Below, one piece after another: positions 25,107 through 34,358 of a stretch of 64,000 bases of DNA. Position 1 is the first letter of the stretch. Every line of letters begins with the position of its first letter. Origin of the DNA: Chitinophagales bacterium (lineage in GTDB: Bacteria; Bacteroidota; Bacteroidia; Chitinophagales; Chitinophagaceae); the NCBI GenBank assembly GCA_017303455.1, contig JAFLBM010000010.1, positions 102,867-166,866 of the forward strand. Reading direction: 5' to 3'. The translations under genes were made by a program, and so were the position numbers. Below the pieces are notes generated by a model that saw only the letters and a program-made list of their open reading frames with translations, did no database searches and was not told where the DNA came from.

Positions 25107-25592
25107 ATGAACAAAGAAATCAGCGCTGTTATTCTCAGTTTTGAAACAATCTTAAGTGGCCAGCCCTGGTTTGGCCGTGCTGTGTATGAAATACTCGATG
25201 AAACCGATAGCAGCAAAGTATTCACCAAGCCCAATGGTACAGAACATTCAGTCGCCGAGCTGCTCTGGCATATGAACACCTGGGCTGATTTTACCTTGAA
25301 GCGTATCCAAAAAGATGACAGTTATGATCTCACGGCAGCAGAAGAGCTGGACTGGAGAATCATTGATCCCAAATTGCATAGCTGGAAAAAGGGGATCAAA
25401 GAATTCAAGTTGTTACACGCTTCGATCATTAAAGAACTGAAGAAAAAAGAAGATGCATTCCTGGAAGAAAAAGTGGATTACCGGGAGTATAATTTTCGCT
25501 TCCTGCTGAACGGCCTTGTGCAGCATGATATCTACCACCTTGGCCAGATCGCTTACCTGAACAAGATGCTGGCCGCTATACCCGCTAAGTAG
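25107..25592 (+). CDS. DinB family protein (DfsB-like four-helix bundle)
   Basis: 161 residues. The DinB/YfiT fold is suggested by its size, the all-helical composition and the three spaced metal-ligand histidines: one in AELLWHMNTWADFTL (near residue 54) and two in GLVQHDIYHLGQIAYL (near 143 and 147). Members include bacillithiol- or mycothiol-dependent transferases and many uncharacterised proteins. Some Bacteroidota use bacillithiol, so a thiol-S-transferase role is possible but unproven. Cytoplasmic. ATG at 25107. It is 38 bases upstream of comEC on the same strand. Confidence 0.82.
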   Translation: MNKEISAVILSFETILSGQPWFGRAVYEILDETDSSKVFTKPNGTEHSVAELLWHMNTWADFTLKRIQKDDSYDLTAAEELDWRIIDPKLHSWKKGIKEFKLLHASIIKELKKKEDAFLEEKVDYREYNFRFLLNGLVQHDIYHLGQIAYLNKMLAAIPAK

Positions 25593-25629
25593 TATTTTTT
25601 GAATAGCCCCGACTGCTTATCTTTTAGAT

Positions 25630-27723
25630 ATGCCAGTTGCTACTGTCTATTTCTGGAAAAAGGCTCCTTTCGTCCGGCTGCTGATTGCCCTCATGGCAGG
25701 TATTATACTGCAATGGCATTGGCAGGTTAATCCCTCCACCTGGTGGATAGTTTTTATCAGCGGCATCCTTGTCAGCAGCAGTTTTTTCTTTCTTTCCTTC
25801 TTCAATCGTTACCAGCTTGGATTCATTAATGGTGTATCCGCTTTTTCTGTTTTCCTGGCATTGGGTGCCCTGCTTACCTGGCATGAGGATATACGGCATG
25901 AGCCACAATGGTTAGGCGGGCACTACCATCCGGGTGACCCGGTCATGGTAACCCTTGACGAGCCATTAGTCGAAAAAACTAAATCTTTAAAAGCAAATGC
26001 ATCTGTCGCTTACCTGTTGCATAACGATTCATTACGGTTGGCAAAGGGTAAGATCATTATCTATTTCAAAAAAGATAGTTCGCTGCGGCAATTAAGTTAT
26101 GGCTCACATATTCTTTTCAAAAAACCCTTGCAGGAAATTAAAAACTCGGGCAACCCCGGTGGTTTCGACTATAAAAGATATTCTCTCTTCCAGGGTATTA
26201 CGCACCAGGTTTACCTGGAAGAAGATGAATTCGAGATTCTGGGCTCCAAAAAAGAAAAATGGTTGCCTGCATTTATTTTCCGGGCCCGGGATTGGGTCAT
26301 CAATATCCTCCGCACCAATATTAAAGAAAATAAAGAGCTTGGGTTAGCTGAAGCATTACTGATCGGCTATAAAGACGACCTGGATCAATCGCTGGTGCAA
26401 TCCTATACCAATACCGGTGTGGTGCATGTGATTGCTATTTCCGGCCTGCACCTGGGTTTGATCTATTGGTTATTGGTTCAACTATTAAAACCACTTCAGA
26501 AAAGAAAAAAAATACAATGGCTGCGGCCTTTGCTGATCATTACCGGACTTTGGCTATTCAGTTTGCTGGCTGGCGCACAACCTTCCGTACTTCGGTCCGC
26601 ACTAATGTTTACTTGTATTGTTTTAGGCGAAGGTTATACAAAACGTACTTCCATTTTCAATACCCTCTCCCTTTCTGCTTTTATTTTACTTTGCATCAAT
26701 CCTTACTGGCTATGGGATGTCGGGTTCCAGTTATCCTATGCGGCTGTACTGAGCATCATTATTTTTATGCGGCCCATCTATAACTGGTTTTACTTCAAAA
26801 ATAAAGCCGTTGATTTCTTATGGAAACTGAATGCGGTAACCCTGGCTGCACAAATTCTCACCGTCCCCATCAGTATTTATCATTTTCATCAATTCCCGAA
26901 TTATTTTCTCTTAACAAATTTTGTTGCGGTTCCTCTATCCAGTTTAATCCTGATCGGGGAAATTGTTTTATGCATTATCTCATTTATTCCGGCTGTTGCA
27001 CTTTTCGTTGGTAAAATCCTTCACTGGTTAATATGGGCAATGAATTCCTATATTGAAAGAGTCGAAGCGATCCGTTTCTCCCTTTGGGATGGTTTACAGA
27101 TCAGTATCCCCCAGGCCGTTTTACTGATTGCAACAGTGGCTGCCATAAGTTACTGGCTACTGGAGCAATCAGGTAAAGCATTGAGATGGGGCCTTCTTTC
27201 ACTACTTGGCTTTTTAGCACTCCGTTCCTGGTCTTTTATAGTATCTGAACAGCAGCAAAAGATCATTGTTTATAACGTCCCCCAAAAACAAGCTATTGAC
27301 TTCATCAGCGGCCGGAAATACCTTTTTTATGGCGACAGCTCATTACTGGCCGATGATTTTGCAAGAAATTTTCACCTCAAGCCATCCCGGATTTTATACC
27401 GGATCAACCCGGCGGGCAATATCGCTGCATTTATTAAAAAGGAACAGCTATTTCACTATCAATCAAAAAAGATACTGCTCCTTGACAACAGCATTACCTA
27501 TGACCCTGTTGAAGAAAAGCAACCGGTTGATCTGCTGGTCATTTCAAAAAACCCGAAGCTCTATATAAACAGGCTGCTCAGTAGCTTCGTTATCCGGCAG
27601 GTCGTTATTGACGGCTCCAATTCTTCCTGGAAGGCAACTCTTTGGAAAAAAGATTGTGATGCACTGGGTATTCCCTGTCATGACGTAACAACAGAAGGGG
27701 CTTTTGTGATGAACCTCCGTTAA
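25630..27723 (+). CDS. comEC: ComEC/Rec2 family competence protein
   Basis: 697 residues. Inner-membrane channel protein for single-stranded DNA import during natural transformation. Two N-terminal membrane helices are followed by an OB-like DUF4131 region (about 95-200, with YGSHILFKKPLQEIKNSGNPGGFDYKRY-like spacing). The competence domain then carries the signature HVIAISGLHLGLIYWLL near residue 265 and about eight more helices. The C-terminal metallo-beta-lactamase domain of Bacillus ComEC is missing: no HxHxDH is present. The last ~190 residues are a shorter soluble domain, as often in Bacteroidota. ATG at 25630. The promoter of purH lies inside its last codons. comF is also in the window, at 50.5 kb. 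Confidence 0.92.
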   Translation: MPVATVYFWKKAPFVRLLIALMAGIILQWHWQVNPSTWWIVFISGILVSSSFFFLSFFNRYQLGFINGVSAFSVFLALGALLTWHEDIRHEPQWLGGHYHPGDPVMVTLDEPLVEKTKSLKANASVAYLLHNDSLRLAKGKIIIYFKKDSSLRQLSYGSHILFKKPLQEIKNSGNPGGFDYKRYSLFQGITHQVYLEEDEFEILGSKKEKWLPAFIFRARDWVINILRTNIKENKELGLAEALLIGYKDDLDQSLVQSYTNTGVVHVIAISGLHLGLIYWLLVQLLKPLQKRKKIQWLRPLLIITGLWLFSLLAGAQPSVLRSALMFTCIVLGEGYTKRTSIFNTLSLSAFILLCINPYWLWDVGFQLSYAAVLSIIIFMRPIYNWFYFKNKAVDFLWKLNAVTLAAQILTVPISIYHFHQFPNYFLLTNFVAVPLSSLILIGEIVLCIISFIPAVALFVGKILHWLIWAMNSYIERVEAIRFSLWDGLQISIPQAVLLIATVAAISYWLLEQSGKALRWGLLSLLGFLALRSWSFIVSEQQQKIIVYNVPQKQAIDFISGRKYLFYGDSSLLADDFARNFHLKPSRILYRINPAGNIAAFIKKEQLFHYQSKKILLLDNSITYDPVEEKQPVDLLVISKNPKLYINRLLSSFVIRQVVIDGSNSSWKATLWKKDCDALGIPCHDVTTEGAFVMNLR

Positions 27724-27733
27724 CTTACCTTTG
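27703..27733 (+). promoter_or_regulatory. Bacteroidota-type promoter for purH
   Basis: TTTG (27703-27706), a 19-base spacer and TACCTTTG (27726-27733) match the TTTG-N19-TAnnTTTG consensus exactly. The first half lies in the end of comEC, and purH starts 41 bases after the box. No purine-riboswitch-like fold is evident in the short leader. Confidence 0.65.
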
Positions 27734-27774
27734 CGGCTCCCTGGCGATCCGCCTGCCTTTCAACTTAAATTTTT

Positions 27775-29280
27775 ATGAATAAAAAGATTCAATCGGCGCT
27801 TATTTCTGTTTTTTACAAAGACGGACTGGAAACCATTATCAAACAACTGTCTGATCTCGGTGTCACGATCTATTCCACCGGCGGCACACAAACTTTTATA
27901 GAAAGTCTTGGTACAAAAGTAATACCGGTTGAAAGCCTGACCAGTTACCCTTCGATACTGGGAGGCAGGGTAAAAACATTGCATCCTTCAGTTTTTGGTG
28001 GCATTCTTGGAAAGAGAGATGACCAGACACATGTGCAGGAAATGAAACAGTATAATATTCCGGAGATCGACCTGGTGATCGTTGACCTTTACCCGTTTGA
28101 AGAAACAGTGGCTTCTACTACGGATGAAAAAACAATCATTGAAAAAATAGATATCGGCGGACCTTCTATGATCCGGGGTGCAGCCAAGAATTTTAAAGAT
28201 GTTGTTGTAATAGCCCGGAAAGCAGATTATGAAGGCTTTGCCGAACTACTGGCTTCTCAACAGGGGGAAACTTCACTTGAGCAAAGAAGAGCATTTGCTA
28301 TCAAAGCGTTTGATGTATGCACAGCATATGATACAGCTATCTCTAACTATTTTCACCAGACCACCATAGAAACTCCTTTCAATAAACCACAAAAAACAAT
28401 GCGGTATGGTGAGAACCCGCACCAGTCAGGTGTATTCTATGGCAACCTGGATGAACTGTTCAACCAGTTGAATGGAAAAGAACTTTCCTATAATAACCTG
28501 GTGGATGTTGACGCTGCTCTGCAGCTCATCAAAGAATTCAGCGATACTACTTTTGCCATTATCAAGCACACCAATGTTTGCGGGATAGCGCAAAGACCTA
28601 CTGTAAAAGAAAGCTGGGATGCCGCATTGGCCGGCGATCCAACCAGTGCATTTGGTGGTGTATTGGTTTGCAATGGCACCATTGATAAGGCCACAGCCGA
28701 TGCGATCAACGAAATATTCTTTGAAGTATTGATTGCGCCAGCCTATGATGATGAAGCACTGTCAGTATTAAAATCAAAGAAAAACAGGATCCTGTTACAA
28801 TTAAAAGCACAACCAACCGGAAAAGTCCAGTATAAGTGTTTACTGAACGGAATTTTAGCACAAAGCATTGATGAAGGCAATTTCAGCGAATGGACCGGCA
28901 CTGTGAAAAGAACAGTAACTGAAGCAGAAAGGCAAGACCTTGTTTTTGCCAACCTGGTCTGCAAGCATTTAAAGTCAAATGCGATTGCCCTGGTAAAAAA
29001 TAAACAATTAGTAGGCAAAGGTTGCGGACAAACCAGCCGTATTGATTCACTTACCCAGGCCATTGACAAAGCCAAACAATTCAAATTTGATCTGCATGGG
29101 GCTGTAATGGCCAGTGACGCCTTCTTCCCGTTTGATGATTGTGTAAAACTGGGGCATGAGGCAGGTATTACCTGTTTTATCCAGCCCGGTGGTTCTATAA
29201 GAGATAATGATTCCATCGAATATTGTAAAGAACATAACCTGGCGATGATCATAACCGGTATGCGTCATTTTAAACATTAA
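27775..29280 (+). CDS. purH: bifunctional AICAR transformylase / IMP cyclohydrolase
   Basis: 501 residues, near the usual ~510. It carries out the last two steps of de novo purine synthesis: formylation of AICAR with 10-formyl-THF, then ring closure to IMP. The N-terminal MGS-like cyclohydrolase domain (about 1-190) has IYSTGGTQTFIES, HPSVFGGILGKRDD and DIGGPSMIRGAAKN. The transformylase domain has RYGENPHQSG, the catalytic KHTNVCGIA, GDPTSAFGGV, and the end HEAGITCFIQPGGSIRD. ATG at 27775. Its stop overlaps the next start (TAATG), so an EamA transporter is translationally coupled to it. Confidence 0.97.
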   Translation: MNKKIQSALISVFYKDGLETIIKQLSDLGVTIYSTGGTQTFIESLGTKVIPVESLTSYPSILGGRVKTLHPSVFGGILGKRDDQTHVQEMKQYNIPEIDLVIVDLYPFEETVASTTDEKTIIEKIDIGGPSMIRGAAKNFKDVVVIARKADYEGFAELLASQQGETSLEQRRAFAIKAFDVCTAYDTAISNYFHQTTIETPFNKPQKTMRYGENPHQSGVFYGNLDELFNQLNGKELSYNNLVDVDAALQLIKEFSDTTFAIIKHTNVCGIAQRPTVKESWDAALAGDPTSAFGGVLVCNGTIDKATADAINEIFFEVLIAPAYDDEALSVLKSKKNRILLQLKAQPTGKVQYKCLLNGILAQSIDEGNFSEWTGTVKRTVTEAERQDLVFANLVCKHLKSNAIALVKNKQLVGKGCGQTSRIDSLTQAIDKAKQFKFDLHGAVMASDAFFPFDDCVKLGHEAGITCFIQPGGSIRDNDSIEYCKEHNLAMIITGMRHFKH

Positions 29281-30296
29281 TGAACATATTTGATTTTCAT
29301 AAAACCATTGTTCAATCCTCTGCTGATTCTTTAAAGAAATTAGCGGTCTTTAATCCTTTGACCATCCGGAAAAAGGGAACCCGGAGTAAAGCCATCTTTG
29401 CACTGGCACTGGTTTGTTTCTTTTGGGGCACCACCTGGATCGCTTCCAAAGAAGGGGTAAAATATATCCCCGACGCTTTGCAAATGGCGGCTATTCGCCA
29501 GTTTCTGGGAGGCTTATGTTATGTCTGTTTCTTCCTGATCAAAGGAGCAGCATTACCAAAAGGGAAAGAGTGGATACCTATACTGATTTTAAGTTTTTTA
29601 AACTTCATGCTCAGCAACGGTCTCAGCACCCTCGCATTACAATATAAGATCTCTGCCGGGTTAGGTGCCATCATCGGGGCTATCTTCCCGTTATGGATAG
29701 TGGTCATCGGTTTATTTATTTCTAAAGAAAAAATTCCTGTTAAAGCAATCCTGGGATTATTGCTGGGCTTTGGTGGTGTTTGTATCATTTTCTATGACCA
29801 CCTGCATGATTTTTTAGATCCTGAATTCCGCTGGGGTATTTTATTATCTGTTATCGCCACCTGGACCTGGGCATTTGCCACTTTGTATACAAAAAAACAA
29901 GCCCTGCATTTTAACCCTTATTTCAGTCTCGGTTTGCAAATGATCATCAGTGCGGTTGTGCTGTATTCTTTTTCATCGGCAACCGGCCGAGCTGTGGCAT
30001 TAACAGCTATTCCCTGGCAATCCTGGGCGGCTATTGCCTATCTGGTGATCTTTGGATCATTAGTAGCTTTCATTGCTTATTTATATGCCTTGCAACATCT
30101 GCCCACTGAACAAACTTCCATCTATGCGTATATCAACCCAATGGTGGCTGTTTTGCTGGGAGCCTTATTATTCGGAGAAAACCTGACGATCTTTATTGTT
30201 GTCGGCGGGTTAGTAACCTTACTGGGAGTTTATCTTGTTAACAAGGCTTTTAAAGCGATTCCTGCTGCGGAGCAACCCGAAGCGGAAGGAATTTAA
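29280..30296 (+). CDS. EamA family (DMT superfamily) transporter
   Basis: 338 residues with ten hydrophobic segments arranged as two EamA repeats. The first begins KAIFALALVCFFWGTTWIAS; the second begins near WGILLSVIATWTWAFATLYT, with the conserved end YINPMVAVLLGALLFGENLT. These inner-membrane carriers usually export amino acids, nucleobases or other metabolites. An N-terminal hydrophilic extension of ~38 residues precedes the first helix; an internal start is possible, but the TAATG overlap with purH supports this ATG. The coupling might hint at purine or nucleoside export, which is only an inference. The 3' end overlaps the convergent deacetylase gene by 4 bases. Confidence 0.88.
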   Translation: MNIFDFHKTIVQSSADSLKKLAVFNPLTIRKKGTRSKAIFALALVCFFWGTTWIASKEGVKYIPDALQMAAIRQFLGGLCYVCFFLIKGAALPKGKEWIPILILSFLNFMLSNGLSTLALQYKISAGLGAIIGAIFPLWIVVIGLFISKEKIPVKAILGLLLGFGGVCIIFYDHLHDFLDPEFRWGILLSVIATWTWAFATLYTKKQALHFNPYFSLGLQMIISAVVLYSFSSATGRAVALTAIPWQSWAAIAYLVIFGSLVAFIAYLYALQHLPTEQTSIYAYINPMVAVLLGALLFGENLTIFIVVGGLVTLLGVYLVNKAFKAIPAAEQPEAEGI

Positions 30297-31594
30297 GTGC
30301 ATACCTCTTTTATGAATTGCTCATAGGTTTCTCTCCAGCCTTTGAATAAGCTATCTGTCCCTAAAAAGGTATTATGCCAGAGTGTGATCAGCAATCCATC
30401 CACTTCTTTTACAGCTTTATAATACTGGCGCATTTCTTCCAGTGCCTGCTGAGCAGAATACTTTTGTTCAAAAAATGAATTGGCATCCATATAACAGAAG
30501 GGATAGAGCAGCAGCTCCGTTTTCTCTTCCTTCTCCAGGTCGTACCAGTAAAAAGGTGAGGCAACAGATGCCCTGAACCCGTTGATACTCCCATAGCCCA
30601 TCGAAAAATCTTCTTTGATACCGGCTTCAAGCAGGTAACGGAATGTTTGGGGTAATGTCAGCCTTATGAAATGTTGCCGGGATGAGATGATCTTCTTACC
30701 GGTTAAATTTTCCAATACAGCTATTTCGCTTTTGATCAATTCCGGCTTATCACCACTCTGCCAGGAAGGATGAATCCCAATATCATATTTACCGGCATGC
30801 TGCCTGGCAATGTTCTTAAACGCCGCTTTTTGAGGCAAGATATTTCTATCATATTTGCCCGTTTGCTGAGCCACCAGGAAAAAATACCGGGGATACAGTT
30901 GATGCTGTTCATGCAAAGCGTCCATCCATTCGTAGGAATCATAAGGGTCCCGCATTTCTCCTTTTAATACCTTTCTTCTTTCAGCTATTTTATCCCGGTT
31001 TCCATTAAGCATAGCTTTGAATACAGCACCGGCTGTTCTAAACCAACCTTTATACTTATAAGAAAAGGCCTCATCAATATCATAAGTGGGCAGGAATGAA
31101 AATTTCAGTTCCCGTATAGGTAAAGATGGAAACTTACTTTGCAACGAATCCTTAAACGAAAAAAGCCATTGGTTCACCAGTGGAACAGTGAGGAAATTTT
31201 CCCTGGATGCCAAAGAATTTTCATGGGCGTACCGGCCATATATATCTTTCCGGTGCGGCAAATATTCTTCGTAGCGGCTGAGCAGGTAAAAAATGGCAGC
31301 GAATATATCAAATGGGAAATCACCTCCTGTTTTAAAAAATGCTTTTGTTCCATTCGTTTCAAAAATGGTAATTGACTGCGTATGGATGCCTTTCCCGGTT
31401 AACAATGAGTGTGGTTTTATCCAGTATTCGCTTGTTGCAACGGGTTCGTTGCTGTAATTGATCCCTGGGCCACTAAAATTTGCAAAGACGTCAATATCAT
31501 CTGTAACAGCAAACGGCTGACCGGTAATTTCGGTACCGGTAAAATCCATAATGTAACGGATCCTGTTGGTGATATGGGGGGTGTAAACCAGCAA
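30293..31594 (-). CDS. polysaccharide deacetylase family protein
   Basis: 433 residues from a TTG at 31594, two bases after the methyltransferase stop. The N-terminal ~130 residues (LVYTPHITNRIRYIMDF onward) look like the DUF7033-type domain that precedes such deacetylases in Bacteroidota. The catalytic barrel starts with FLPTYDIDEAFSY, where the D-x-D pair fits the metal and base aspartates, then IGIHPSW with a ligand histidine, and RQHFIRLTLPQTFRYL. The end LLITLWHNTF supplies another conserved histidine. These carbohydrate-esterase-4-like enzymes remove N- or O-acetyl groups from polysaccharide or lipid-linked sugars. There is no signal peptide, so it acts in the cytoplasm or its substrate is a precursor. 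Confidence 0.82.
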   Translation of the reverse strand: MLVYTPHITNRIRYIMDFTGTEITGQPFAVTDDIDVFANFSGPGINYSNEPVATSEYWIKPHSLLTGKGIHTQSITIFETNGTKAFFKTGGDFPFDIFAAIFYLLSRYEEYLPHRKDIYGRYAHENSLASRENFLTVPLVNQWLFSFKDSLQSKFPSLPIRELKFSFLPTYDIDEAFSYKYKGWFRTAGAVFKAMLNGNRDKIAERRKVLKGEMRDPYDSYEWMDALHEQHQLYPRYFFLVAQQTGKYDRNILPQKAAFKNIARQHAGKYDIGIHPSWQSGDKPELIKSEIAVLENLTGKKIISSRQHFIRLTLPQTFRYLLEAGIKEDFSMGYGSINGFRASVASPFYWYDLEKEEKTELLLYPFCYMDANSFFEQKYSAQQALEEMRQYYKAVKEVDGLLITLWHNTFLGTDSLFKGWRETYEQFIKEVCT

Positions 31595-31596
31595 GT

Positions 31597-32295
31597 CTAT
31601 ACTTTTCTTAAAACATAATAATCTGTTTCCGGTGAGATTAATTCGCTTTCGATACTGAATAAGCCCTGTATATATTTCAGAATATCGTTCTTGACCGGTA
31701 TGGGATAAGGATGTTCTTCCCTGTTGGTAAAATAAGCAAAATGTTGTGTTATCTCCTTCCTGATCCTGTTATTCACCTGCGAGCTGAACCGTTTTTTCAC
31801 ATGCGGTAAAGAGATAATGAGTTTCGCACCCGGTGCCGCCAGTTGGAAAATTTGTTTGATGAACTTTCTCCGTTGAAAAGGCTTGATATGTTCAAGCACA
31901 TCCTGTAATAAAAGTTGCTTATAGAACCCGCCTGGTCTTTCTCCTTTCAACAGATCCATGCAATAAAACTGCCCTTTATAGCTGTATTTATTAAACAATT
32001 TCTTTGCGATATCAATAAATACTTCACTGGTATCTGTTCCTGTTACGCTGAAACCCAGTTGTGCTAACAAAAAAGCCTGGCGGCCAAAACCACAACCAAT
32101 ATCCAGGACGGGTTCTTCTTTTATAAACCCATCTGTAATTAATGCTTGTTGCTGCGTTACACGAACTTTCATTTCCCGGTACACCCTTCCTTTTTTGGCA
32201 TAGTCAGTCGTCCATAGTGCAGGTTCGGGGCAATCCAGTATACTTTGTTCAAATTGTTTACCAAAGCGATTATAATAGCTGACCTGGTTATTCAT
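31597..32295 (-). CDS. class I SAM-dependent methyltransferase
   Basis: 232 residues from the ATG at 32295 (MNNQVSYYNRFGKQFE). Two in-frame upstream ATGs would overlap lutB. The Rossmann SAM site is VLDIGCGFGRQAFLLA (motif I), then GFSVTGTDTSEVFIDIA, and QDVLEHIKPFQR (motif IV region). This is the UbiG/Methyltransf_11/23 class and the substrate is unknown. It is 17 bases downstream of lutB and 2 bases upstream of the deacetylase start, so translation of the deacetylase is probably coupled. Together the pair suggests modification of a small glycan or lipid precursor. Confidence 0.85.
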   Translation of the reverse strand: MNNQVSYYNRFGKQFEQSILDCPEPALWTTDYAKKGRVYREMKVRVTQQQALITDGFIKEEPVLDIGCGFGRQAFLLAQLGFSVTGTDTSEVFIDIAKKLFNKYSYKGQFYCMDLLKGERPGGFYKQLLLQDVLEHIKPFQRRKFIKQIFQLAAPGAKLIISLPHVKKRFSSQVNNRIRKEITQHFAYFTNREEHPYPIPVKNDILKYIQGLFSIESELISPETDYYVLRKV

Positions 32296-32312
32296 GATCG
32301 GTTGCAACCAGA

Positions 32313-33692
32313 TCACTTGTTGCCGAATTTTTCTTTCCATTGCTGATTGAAGGATTTTTGCGGGAAATCCAGTTTGCCCCGGTGGGAGGTCCATGAGCTG
32401 GCTACTTTATTAATGAGTTTTGTTTTCATATTCCCGTTCGCCATATTCATCCAGCTTCTGCGCAGCATCGCCATCTTCCAGCCTTTCCAGATCATTTTTT
32501 CAGCAAAAGGTGCGTACCCTTCCAGTGCTGCTTCATGGCGGTTTTCTAACAGCAATTCATGGAGATTGATTTTCACCGCACACACTTCTGTGCAATTACC
32601 ACAAAGAGAAGATGCATGACTGAGGTGTTTCCACTCTTCCATGCCTTTCAGGTGCGGAGTGATCACCGAGCCAATCGGGCCACTGTATGTAGCACCATAG
32701 GCATGACCACCAATATTTTTATAAACGGGGCAGGCATTCAGGCAGGCACCGCACCGGATACAATATAAACTTTCCCGTTGCTTTTCATTAGCCAGGATAT
32801 TTGTACGTCCGTTGTCCAGCAATATAACATACATTTCCTCCGGGCCATCTGTTTCGATTTCTTGTCTCGGGCCTGTAACGATCGTATTATACACTGTTAC
32901 TTTTTGTCCTGTTCCAAATGTCGAGAGTAAGGGCCAGAACAAAGCCAGGTCATGCATAGAAGGGATCACTTTTTCGATCCCAGCAATGACAATATGTGTT
33001 TTAGGAAACGCACAACTCAACCTTGCATTTCCTTCATTCTCGGTCACGGCAATACCACCAATATCTGAAATAATAAAATTGGCCCCGGTTACCCCAATCT
33101 CAGCCTTTACATATTTATCCCGTAAAATTTTCCTGGCTGTAAGTGTTAATTGTTGTGGCGTTGCTTTGGGATCGGTTCCTAATTTTTCTGCAAAGAGTTT
33201 TGCCACATCTTCCTTGCTTTTATGCATGGCCGGTGTAACAATATGATAAGGCGGCTCACCATCCAATTGTTGAATATATTCGCCGAGATCGGTTTCCACA
33301 CTTTCCACACCGATCTTTTCCAAAAAATCATTCAGGTGAATTTCTTCTGTGACCATGCTCTTGCTCTTCACCAGTGTTTTGCAATTCTTTGCCTCACATA
33401 TTTTCTGAATAGCATCGAGTGCCTGCTGTGCATCTTCGGCCCATATCACTTTAGCCCCCCGCTTGCTGATGTTCAGTTCAAAATCTTCCAGTTGCTTGTC
33501 TAATGTTTCAATAGCCCGCCACTTGATGTTTTTAGCTCTTTCCCGGGCCAAATGCACATCGGTGAATTGCTCTTTCCCCTGCGGCACCACTGCATTGTAT
33601 TTGCCAATATTAAAATTGATCTTGCGCCGGTGCTCTTTATCGGCAGCTTTGATAGTGCTCTTGGCAATAAAATCGGCGGCTGTTTCTTTCAC
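32313..33692 (-). CDS. lutB: LutB-like iron-sulfur protein (lactate utilization protein B)
   Basis: 459 residues. An N-terminal LUD domain (about 60-300, with GVTGANFIISDIGGIAVTENEGN) is fused to a ferredoxin-like part with CIRCGACLNACPVY (Cys311, 314, 317, 321) and CGNCTEVC (Cys364, 367, 371). The end (LDFPQKSFNQQWKEKF) is the conserved LutB C-terminus. In the LutABC complex it passes electrons from L-lactate oxidation. Here neither lutA nor lutC is adjacent; a lutC-like gene lies at 0.6-1.3 kb. The DUF3109 gene ends 29 bases upstream. ATG at 33692. Confidence 0.92.
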   Translation of the reverse strand: MKETAADFIAKSTIKAADKEHRRKINFNIGKYNAVVPQGKEQFTDVHLARERAKNIKWRAIETLDKQLEDFELNISKRGAKVIWAEDAQQALDAIQKICEAKNCKTLVKSKSMVTEEIHLNDFLEKIGVESVETDLGEYIQQLDGEPPYHIVTPAMHKSKEDVAKLFAEKLGTDPKATPQQLTLTARKILRDKYVKAEIGVTGANFIISDIGGIAVTENEGNARLSCAFPKTHIVIAGIEKVIPSMHDLALFWPLLSTFGTGQKVTVYNTIVTGPRQEIETDGPEEMYVILLDNGRTNILANEKQRESLYCIRCGACLNACPVYKNIGGHAYGATYSGPIGSVITPHLKGMEEWKHLSHASSLCGNCTEVCAVKINLHELLLENRHEAALEGYAPFAEKMIWKGWKMAMLRRSWMNMANGNMKTKLINKVASSWTSHRGKLDFPQKSFNQQWKEKFGNK

Positions 33693-33721
33693 TACAACTG
33701 GGTTAAATAATTGATGACAAC

Positions 33722-34324
33722 TTATTCTTTAAAATCGATTTCTTCCCACTCCCCTTTTGCAATTGTATCGAGTGCATTATAAAAATCTTCTCCCCACATC
33801 CGGATGATCGGTTCTTTCAGGAACTGGTATACCGGTACTTTCAGCTTTTCACCCAATGCACAGGCCGGACTGCACATGGTTTCCCTTGGTTCATAGTTCA
33901 CTCTTTCATAATCACCATGTTTCCCTTTTTTGGCAATAATGGGATAGAGATGGCAACTGACCGGTTTTTTCCAGGGAATCACTCCATCATTATAAGCTTG
34001 TTCAAACGCACATTTAATGATTCCGTTCTCACCACGGATACCATAGACACATATTTCATGATCACTGTCTAATGTCGGCGTCACCCATTCAAATTCCGTG
34101 TCATACACATATTTTCCCTTTTTCTCAATCTCTGCAATCGCATCTTTGGTCAGGTAGGGTTTCACTTTCTCATACAAGTCAGTTACCAGTTGCAACTCCT
34201 CTTTACTCAAAGGTGCGCCTGCTGCCCCATCCTCGCAGCAACCGCCTTTACATTTGCTCAGGTCACAAACAAATTTTTTATCTATGACATCTTCACTGAT
34301 CAATATCTTATCAATAACTATCAA
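33722..34324 (-). CDS. DUF3109 family cysteine-rich protein
   Basis: 200 residues from a TTG at 34324 (no ATG available at the conserved start MIVIDKILISEDVIDKKFVC). Eight or so conserved cysteines stand in CDLSKCKGGCCEDG, ICVYG, KCAFEQAY, SCHLYP and MCSPACALGEK, a pattern resembling YkgJ/Fe-S-type zinc or iron chelators. The family is common in Bacteroidota and has no known function. No signal peptide. It is placed between the TPR gene and lutB, both on the same strand with short gaps, so it may take part in Fe-S or redox tasks; this is an inference. Confidence 0.85.
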   Translation of the reverse strand: MIVIDKILISEDVIDKKFVCDLSKCKGGCCEDGAAGAPLSKEELQLVTDLYEKVKPYLTKDAIAEIEKKGKYVYDTEFEWVTPTLDSDHEICVYGIRGENGIIKCAFEQAYNDGVIPWKKPVSCHLYPIIAKKGKHGDYERVNYEPRETMCSPACALGEKLKVPVYQFLKEPIIRMWGEDFYNALDTIAKGEWEEIDFKE

Positions 34325-34358
34325 ACCACATTAATTTCCGGCAAAGGTAAGCCCTGTG

